Positions 37,432 through 42,264 of a DNA stretch of 42,264 nt are shown in pieces. The DNA is from Fibrobacter sp. UBA4223 (GTDB lineage Bacteria; Fibrobacterota; Fibrobacteria; Fibrobacterales; Fibrobacteraceae): contig DFTB01000001.1 in assembly GCA_002382975.1 (NCBI GenBank), forward strand, positions 1 to 42,264, given 5' to 3'. How positions within the stretch are numbered: position 1 is the stretch's first letter; every line of letters starts with the position of its first letter. Both the position numbers and the translations under genes were made by a program. The notes beneath the pieces were generated by a model. The model made no database searches. It saw only the letters and a list, made by a program, of their open reading frames with translations, and was not told the DNA's origin.

Positions 37432-40311
37432 TCATTTCTTAGAACATTCATATCCCTTAGGCGGTTCTTTTTTTACCGCATGTTCTGGAGTAAGGCCGTT
37501 CATTCGGTAATAATCTTCACTCCAAATATGGTTCCCACAACCTTTACCGTTTGGATTATAATTTGTGCAACCCAAGAAATATCTGCCGTCTTTTTGCTGA
37601 CGAGCAATCAAATATCCATTGCATTTGTCGCATTTTTGAATTGAAAGTTTTCCTGCTTCGATTTTATTTGTCATGAAATCACAAATTTCAGGATCGTTCA
37701 TGCAAATCCACAAATTTAATCCGTATGCAGCCTTGACTTTATGTTGAAGTGGATATCCGCATATTGGACAGAATTTTTTAAATGAAAGCCCCCTTTTCAA
37801 TTCTTCATTCCAGTCTCCTTTTAAAACAACATTTTTGTAATCGTGCTTTATTTCCAAGAGAAATTCTGATGGATTTTCTTCGGGAGCGATGAAAAATACG
37901 CGGTTTTTTGTTCGTGTCATTGCAACGTAAAAAAGCCGACGTTCTTCTGCAGCCTCAAAGGAATCATCCCTTTTTACCACATAATTTAACACGGGGTCAT
38001 TCTCAATTTTTGATGGAAAACCATAAGTTTCATTTTTCCCATTTATGACGATTACATTGTCGTACCCCAAACCCTTTGATGCGTGAGCCGTCATGAATGT
38101 GATTTTTAATTCTGGATGCTTAAGACATATTATTTTGTTTCCGTAGTCTCTATATTCAAAAAGACTTGAACGTTCTAAGTTTTTCCCGTCAAAGCCAAAT
38201 CGACCCAGCAAAAGAATTTCTTGCTTCTTGCTGTCTTTTCCTTCTGCTTTATTGAATTCTAGAATTTTGTCTATGGCTGTTTCGATTGATTTTGCAAGGT
38301 TGTAGTTAGAATTTCCGCCAAGTTTTTTTTGTTTTGAATCGTAAGTATAAATGATAACGGGGTCTTTTATCGTTTTGGGTGATTTTAAGGTCTTTTTAAT
38401 TTGAGCTGTGTTTTTTTGAATGAAATTACCGGCAATGTCTATTACTTCTTGCGAATTACGATATGTCTTTGTTATTTTTAGGAGCTCCGCATAGCCCATG
38501 ATGTCTGAAAATTTTGTAAACAATGTGATGTCAGAACCACTGAATGCGTAAATTGACTGCCAATCATCTCCGACGGCGATGATCTTTGCGTTCGTGGCGT
38601 CATGTAAAGATCCTACCAAATCGAAACGCTGACGAGAAATGTCCTGATATTCATCAACAATTATATACTCAAAATCAATTTGTTCGCTAACGGCTTTTGA
38701 TTCTTTGAGAAGTTTAGCGGACTTGTTTATCATATCTGAAAAGTCAATGGCGTTATTCTTATGAAGATAACGTTCGTATTCAAGAAAACACTCTTTGCAA
38801 ATCCCTAAGAAAAGCTTGTTCCGCACATTATTTGTTCGAGCGGACCATTCGTCAAATTGCTCTACCGGATAACCATTTGTTTTGAAGTTTGAAATAAACC
38901 GGTCAATAAGATTGATGAGTTTCCTAACATACCTACTAGAATCTTGATTAGAAATTCTTTTCATTACATCTATGTTGTCGCGAGGTTTTAGAACAAATCC
39001 TGAAGATTCTAATTTTTCTTTTAGATGCGCAAGAATTTCTCTGCCATCTTTGTACTGAGAGCAAGTGCATATAAGCGTGGTTCCGTGTTGACGGTGAATT
39101 GCGACTTTATCATGTATTGCTTTTTTGTATTTTTTTAGTTCTTCTTCGGAATATCTGTTGCTATATCTGTCTTCTGTCACCCCGAAATGTTCGATATATG
39201 CTTCTTTTCCATTTTGACGAATTATGAAATCAGGTGTATAAGGTTTTTTGGCTCCTTCTATATTGAATTTATAGCAAGGTTCATATTCATAGTCGATATT
39301 GTTTAAATAAAGAAAATTAGCTATCTGAACTTCTTCTTGAGAACGTAATATTTCATTTTGAATGGTTTCGTATTTTTTTGTTCTTGAATTTCTTACTTCA
39401 ATTTTGCGGTCAACTTCCCCTAGTTCGCCCTTCATTGTGGTAAAATTTGAATTTGATAATTTTGCATACAGGTCGTTTTTATCTTTTATTTCAATTGGGG
39501 CATCAAAATAAGTTGCAAAGAATTTTACCAAATCATCTACAAGTTTTTGATTTTGTAAGACGGTGTCGCGAAAATAGTCTTCTAAGACGAAATACAATTT
39601 ATCATTTTGAACAATGTTCAGTTTATCCGTATTATCCTTATGAAGAATGGCATTCCCTGTCGAATGGAATGTTGTAATAGGACAATTGATTTGTAATTGC
39701 TTGTTGATTTTTTCTTGTAATTCACCAACAGCTTTATTTGTAAATGAAACCACAAGAATTTTGCGTGGGTCAACGTTCTTCTTTTCTACAAGATATTTTA
39801 CTTTGGCAGCTACTGTTGTCGTTTTGCCGGCACCGGCGCCCGCAATTACAAGACAATAATCTTCGTCGGTAAGAACGACTCGACGCTGGTCGTCGTCAAG
39901 CATAATATTCGGGTCAATACTATGCAAAATCGTGTCAAGATATTTTTTTTCTATTTTTAATTTTTTGGCGATATAGTTTTCATTGTGAACGGAAACGAGG
40001 TTGTTTATATCAGAACACTTTTGGATGACAGAAAGTAATTCTACACTAGAAATAGAGTTTTTCTTGCAAAAATCAAAAAACAAGTTGTCTTTTTTCAACT
40101 GCTGAAAATATTGTATAGTTTCTTTTGATGAATCTAATTTCTTTAGATAATCGGATTTCGCGATATAGGAATCAGATGACAGCAACTGCTGAACAAAGTC
40201 ATTTAAATCTAAAATTTTCGTTATTTTTGGATTTCTCGTCTGCTCAAAAGGAGATTCATTCTTGCTGGGGGCAGAATGTTTGTTTCTGAATAAGCGGCTA
40301 AAGAAAGACAT
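37432..40311 (-). CDS. UvrD/helicase IV-like helicase with embedded nuclease-like domain and zinc ribbons
   Basis: 959 residues. Superfamily 1 motifs: Walker A GAGAGKTTT (158-166), DEYQDI (553-558), GDDWQSIYAFSGSD (581-594), TKTYRNSQEV (614-623), TAHASKGLGYDNVIV (741-755) and YVAMTRTKNRVFF (795-807). Between motifs Ia and II lies a PD-(D/E)xK-like region (~326-440) with E326/E327, YTPDFII (P360-D361) and YIEHFG (E374), as in helicase IV-type relatives. Two C4 zinc ribbons end the protein (C848, C851, C870, C877; C894, C897, C915, C925), resembling topoisomerase-type fingers. It likely acts on DNA ends; its AT-rich sequence and island setting suggest a defence or repair cargo gene. No partner gene sits beside it on the same strand. 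Confidence 0.88.
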   Translation of the reverse strand: MSFFSRLFRNKHSAPSKNESPFEQTRNPKITKILDLNDFVQQLLSSDSYIAKSDYLKKLDSSKETIQYFQQLKKDNLFFDFCKKNSISSVELLSVIQKCSDINNLVSVHNENYIAKKLKIEKKYLDTILHSIDPNIMLDDDQRRVVLTDEDYCLVIAGAGAGKTTTVAAKVKYLVEKKNVDPRKILVVSFTNKAVGELQEKINKQLQINCPITTFHSTGNAILHKDNTDKLNIVQNDKLYFVLEDYFRDTVLQNQKLVDDLVKFFATYFDAPIEIKDKNDLYAKLSNSNFTTMKGELGEVDRKIEVRNSRTKKYETIQNEILRSQEEVQIANFLYLNNIDYEYEPCYKFNIEGAKKPYTPDFIIRQNGKEAYIEHFGVTEDRYSNRYSEEELKKYKKAIHDKVAIHRQHGTTLICTCSQYKDGREILAHLKEKLESSGFVLKPRDNIDVMKRISNQDSSRYVRKLINLIDRFISNFKTNGYPVEQFDEWSARTNNVRNKLFLGICKECFLEYERYLHKNNAIDFSDMINKSAKLLKESKAVSEQIDFEYIIVDEYQDISRQRFDLVGSLHDATNAKIIAVGDDWQSIYAFSGSDITLFTKFSDIMGYAELLKITKTYRNSQEVIDIAGNFIQKNTAQIKKTLKSPKTIKDPVIIYTYDSKQKKLGGNSNYNLAKSIETAIDKILEFNKAEGKDSKKQEILLLGRFGFDGKNLERSSLFEYRDYGNKIICLKHPELKITFMTAHASKGLGYDNVIVINGKNETYGFPSKIENDPVLNYVVKRDDSFEAAEERRLFYVAMTRTKNRVFFIAPEENPSEFLLEIKHDYKNVVLKGDWNEELKRGLSFKKFCPICGYPLQHKVKAAYGLNLWICMNDPEICDFMTNKIEAGKLSIQKCDKCNGYLIARQQKDGRYFLGCTNYNPNGKGCGNHIWSEDYYRMNGLTPEHAVKKEPPKGYECSKK

Positions 40312-40505
40312 AAAAAATCCAAAAAAATATGCTCTTGTTTTGAAATAAGTGTTGTTTTGAGATTTGCTAAATATATATATAAAATTTATTCTTTTTTGTG
40401 AGGATAAACATTCTAACCTGGAATAAAAAGAAGCCTAGGTGTTGCGGGTGAGGCGTCTGAGCTCCCGCTAGAAGGGGTGATAGTCAATTTTTTTTCAAAA
40501 AACTC
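40312..40505. other. AT-rich gap between helicase and GNAT module
   Basis: About 200 bp upstream of both divergent genes. It holds an ATATATATA tract near 40370, likely the helicase promoter area, and a T-run (CAATTTTTTTT) just before the GNAT promoter. No gene is seen. Confidence 0.5.
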
Positions 40506-40534
40506 TTGACATCCACCTTTGGAAAGACTATATT
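40506..40534 (+). promoter_or_regulatory. Promoter of the GNAT module
   Basis: TTGACA at 40506-40511, 17-bp spacer, TATATT at 40529-40534. GGGGAAAGGAG lies before the ATG at 40610. The preceding CAATTTTTTT and CTCTTGACA mirror the promoter at 165. Confidence 0.8.
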
Positions 40535-40609
40535 TATGCTGCTCAAAAGAGCAATTGAAAACTAGAATGCCCCGTTGTTTTTGCATGTCTGCGGGGAAAG
40601 GAGTAAAAG

Positions 40610-41167
40610 ATGTATAGCGATGCAAAAATCGGTGGTGTCGGAATTTGGCTGGACGAGATTGTTCCTTGCCTCAAGGACAACGAAACCGGAGAAATCAAGG
40701 AAACCGTGGTGTTCAGGATTGAGAGTCGCTCGTTCCTGAAAAAGTTCAACGAAAAGAACGGCTGGGGAATTGACTGGATTGAGGTCCCTAACGATGTTGA
40801 AGTGTTCGCTCTCGCCTTGAAGGAAAATAACGAAATTTAGGGGCTGGTCGGGGTGAAAAATGATGAAGGGCCTAAGGCGGCGTACTTGCACTGGGCCTGC
40901 ACTGCTCCGCACAACAATAAACATGTATATGGCTCACAGCGCTATAGCGGCGTTGGTGGGCATCTTTTTGCCATTGCCGTTGATAAATCTGTACAATGGG
41001 GTTACGATGGCGTTATTTTCGGTTTTGCCCTTAACAAAGAACTGCTAAATCACTATATTGGCGTATTAGGGTGTGCGCATATCGGCGCACTTCATCCGTA
41101 TCATTTCATTTTGGGGCCGATTGCTGCAAAAAAATTGTTGGAGACGTACACTTATGAATGGAACTAA
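40610..41167 (+). pseudogene. GNAT-type acetyltransferase interrupted by in-frame TAG
   Basis: One continuous frame of 185 codons broken only by TAG at 40838-40840 (codon 77). Before it: MYSDAKIGGVGIWLDEIVPC to VEVFALALKENNEI. After it: GLVGVKNDEGPKAAYLHWAC, then YSGVGGHLFAIAVDKSVQWG (acetyl-CoA-binding loop), YDGVIFGFALNKELLNHY and GALHPYHFILG. Strand VFALALKENNEI joins directly to GLVGVKND as in GNAT beta strands 2-3, so a single CAG-to-TAG change is the simplest reading. Alternatively the second part restarts at GTG 40853, or the TAG is read through. Confidence 0.8.
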
Positions 41168-41342
41168 GAAGGTTGAGGACATTCTGTCCGATGTACGGAT
41201 TCCGTTTTCGGCGGTTCCCGACCCGTACAGGAATGCTCCTCCCTGCAAGTTGAACCTGCTAGAACTGGCTCGGTATGCAGACAGGAATGGCAAGGACATC
41301 AGTAGTCTTTCTCAAGAAGAAATTGCCCAGTTCAAGATATAG
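41154..41342 (+). CDS. Small partner protein of the GNAT gene, 62 aa
   Basis: Begins MNGTKKVEDILSDVRIPFSA and contains LNLLELARYADRNGKDISS, ending EEIAQFKI. Its start overlaps the GNAT gene by 14 bp in another frame, so translation is coupled. The pair looks like a two-gene module, and the small protein could be an antitoxin or substrate. No family is recognised. The frame upstream to 41073 lies inside the GNAT gene and is not used. Confidence 0.65.
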   Translation: MNGTKKVEDILSDVRIPFSAVPDPYRNAPPCKLNLLELARYADRNGKDISSLSQEEIAQFKI

Positions 41343-41359
41343 GCTTCAGTAAAATGAAA

Positions 41360-41386
41360 AACGCAGGCTCGTGTTGAGTCTGCGCT
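41360..41386 (-). terminator. Terminator of carB, also shared with the GNAT module
   Basis: AACGCAGGCTC pairs with GAGTCTGCGCTT; minus strand continues GTTTTT. Its relative at 32534 follows carB remnant 1. Confidence 0.8.
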
Positions 41387-41399
41387 TAATGCTTTAGAT

Positions 41400-41510
41400 C
41401 CTTCGACGGAGTTTATCTTGAGCTTGTCGAAGGACTCAAGATGACGTTGAGGGGGCGGCCCTTCGGCTGGTTCGACAGGCTCACCAACCTTATCAGGGAC
41501 CTTCCCAAAT
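41400..41510. repeat. REP-like sequence and block shared with carB remnant 2 flank
   Basis: CCTTCGAC/GTCGAAGG hairpin (41399-41433) followed by ACTCAAGATGACGTTGAGG and the GGCGGCCCTTCGGCTGG to CACATCTTA stretch, which is almost identical to 36290-36366. Confidence 0.8.
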
Positions 41511-41516
41511 CACATC

Positions 41517-42264
41517 TTATTTCTTCACGTGGCGATGGTACTCCTGTAAACTACAAACCTCAAATCTTCCGAAGTCGTGCTTGTCCATGAGGCCTTCGAC
41601 GGTGGAGGTGAGGGCGGCGATGGTCGTGGTGATAGGAATGCCCGACACGACGGCCTTGGAGCGCATCTGGATTTCGTCCACCATGGCTTCGGCGCCGTTT
41701 TCGGTGGTGTTCACGATCCACTGCACTTCCTTGTCGTGGATGAGGTCCAGCAGGTTCGGGCGGCCACGGGAGATGCGGAACACGGCGCGGGTCTTGATGC
41801 CTTCGTTGTAGAGCATCGTAGAGGTGCCGCGGGTGGCGTACAGTTCGTATCCGAGGTTCACGAGTTGGCGAATGAGCGGGACTGCCTTCTGCTTGTCTTC
41901 GTCCTTGAGCGAGACGAAGATGTTGCCCTGGCTCGGGACCTTGTTGCCGGAGGCCAGCTGGCTCTTGAGGTAGGCAAGGCCGCGGTCGCGATCGATGCTC
42001 ATGACTTCGCCGGTGGATTTCATTTCCGGAGAAAGCGTGATATCAACACCTGGGAACTTGACAAAGGGGAACACGGCTTCCTTGACGCTCACGTAAGGCA
42101 CGTGGACTTCTTCGGTGAAGCCGATCTGTTCGAGAGTTTCGCCGAGCATGCAGCGGCTTGCATAACTTGCAAGCGGGACGCCGATGGACTTGGAGACGAA
42201 CGGCACTGTGCGGGAGGCGCGCGGGTTCACTTCGATCATATAGAGTTCGCCGTCCTTCACGGCG
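41517..42264 (-). CDS. carB: Carbamoyl-phosphate synthase large subunit, C-terminal part (runs off the right edge)
   Basis: The last 248 residues of CarB, which makes carbamoyl phosphate for arginine and pyrimidine synthesis. They include the end of the second ATP-grasp domain (YMIEVNPRASRTVPFVSKSI, GVPLASYASRCMLGETLEQI) and the complete MGS-like allosteric domain (STGEVMSIDRDRGLAYLKSQ, ATRGTSTMLYNEGIKTR, HDKEVQWIVNTTENGA, SGIPITTTIAALTSTVEGL). The frame is intact and open to the window end, so this is the copy joined to the rest of the gene. Its 3' end has apparently been supplied more than once (see the remnants at 32653 and 36367). Confidence 0.95.
   Translation of the reverse strand, partial: AVKDGELYMIEVNPRASRTVPFVSKSIGVPLASYASRCMLGETLEQIGFTEEVHVPYVSVKEAVFPFVKFPGVDITLSPEMKSTGEVMSIDRDRGLAYLKSQLASGNKVPSQGNIFVSLKDEDKQKAVPLIRQLVNLGYELYATRGTSTMLYNEGIKTRAVFRISRGRPNLLDLIHDKEVQWIVNTTENGAEAMVDEIQMRSKAVVSGIPITTTIAALTSTVEGLMDKHDFGRFEVCSLQEYHRHVKK

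Noticed and set aside
40853..41167. Separate gene starting at GTG 40853
   Set aside because: The frame is identical to that of the preceding ORF, only one TAG separates them, and the two halves together make one GNAT fold; restart remains possible but less likely.
1..42264. CRISPR array
   Set aside because: No run of regularly spaced identical 25-40 bp repeats with unique spacers and no cas gene. The repeats seen are dispersed palindromes or short tandem units.
1..42264. tRNA or rRNA genes
   Set aside because: I saw no cloverleaf with a TTCGANTC-type arm and terminal acceptor stem, and no rRNA-like segment.
32534..42264. carB copies as an assembly artefact
   Set aside because: Copies differ at many bases, have distinct insertions and different flanking genes. 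Misassembly cannot be wholly excluded without reads, but it would not create these differences.

Overview
The window reads as chromosomal DNA of a Fibrobacter-like bacterium. The strongest marker is a protein at 29296-31227 with two copies of the Fibrobacter succinogenes major paralogous domain (FISUC, TIGR02145 type). Type III glutamine synthetase, an aryl-polyene-type lipid cluster and promoters of the form TTGACA-17 bp-TATATT fit this. The assignment is from sequence reading only.

Layout. (1) 1-4120: accessory genes. An AlbA_2/RecG-like regulator has apparently lost its ATG start. A small protein, a HigB/HigA-type toxin-antitoxin pair and a GNAT enzyme with a small partner follow. They are separated by a repeat family (A) that usually ends in a -35-like TTGAC. 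(2) 4143-13650: TadA, then a tightly packed aryl-polyene-like operon: two acyl carrier proteins, a membrane/AMP-ligase/dehydratase fusion, glycosyltransferase, acyltransferase, MIO ammonia-lyase, thioesterase, DUF3261-like lipoprotein, ketosynthase and dehydratase. (3) 13934-25315: a radical SAM protein, then a nitrogen-assimilation block: GSIII (-), gltB and gltD (+), amt and glnK (-). Three near-perfect sigma-54 promoters serve glnN, gltB and glnK, each with TTTACG-type dyads about 75-120 bp upstream that could bind one enhancer protein. (4) 25567-42264: a mosaic accessory island with many AT-rich genes. It holds toxin-antitoxin modules, a low-GC operon of six genes around a five-times repeated ~50-residue domain, a UvrD-type helicase with an embedded nuclease-like domain, and a GNAT module.

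Most striking is the island structure. The 3' end of carB occurs three times in the same orientation: 32653-33424, 36367-37224, and the apparently functional copy from 41517 off the right edge. Both extra copies lose homology to carB at the same codons (the ATP-grasp EVNPRAS motif), and at both junctions a structured repeat (family B) begins about 20 bp away. Family B occurs four times, always just 3' of the last gene of a minus-strand cassette, and its stems differ between copies by compensatory changes. I infer a modular cargo-exchange site at carB whose unit is roughly new carB 3' end, cargo, B element. No integrase is visible in the window.

Two accessory genes (a YafQ-like toxin and a GNAT protein) are interrupted by single in-frame TAG codons. 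TAG is used as an ordinary terminator by many neighbours, so decay is more likely than recoding.
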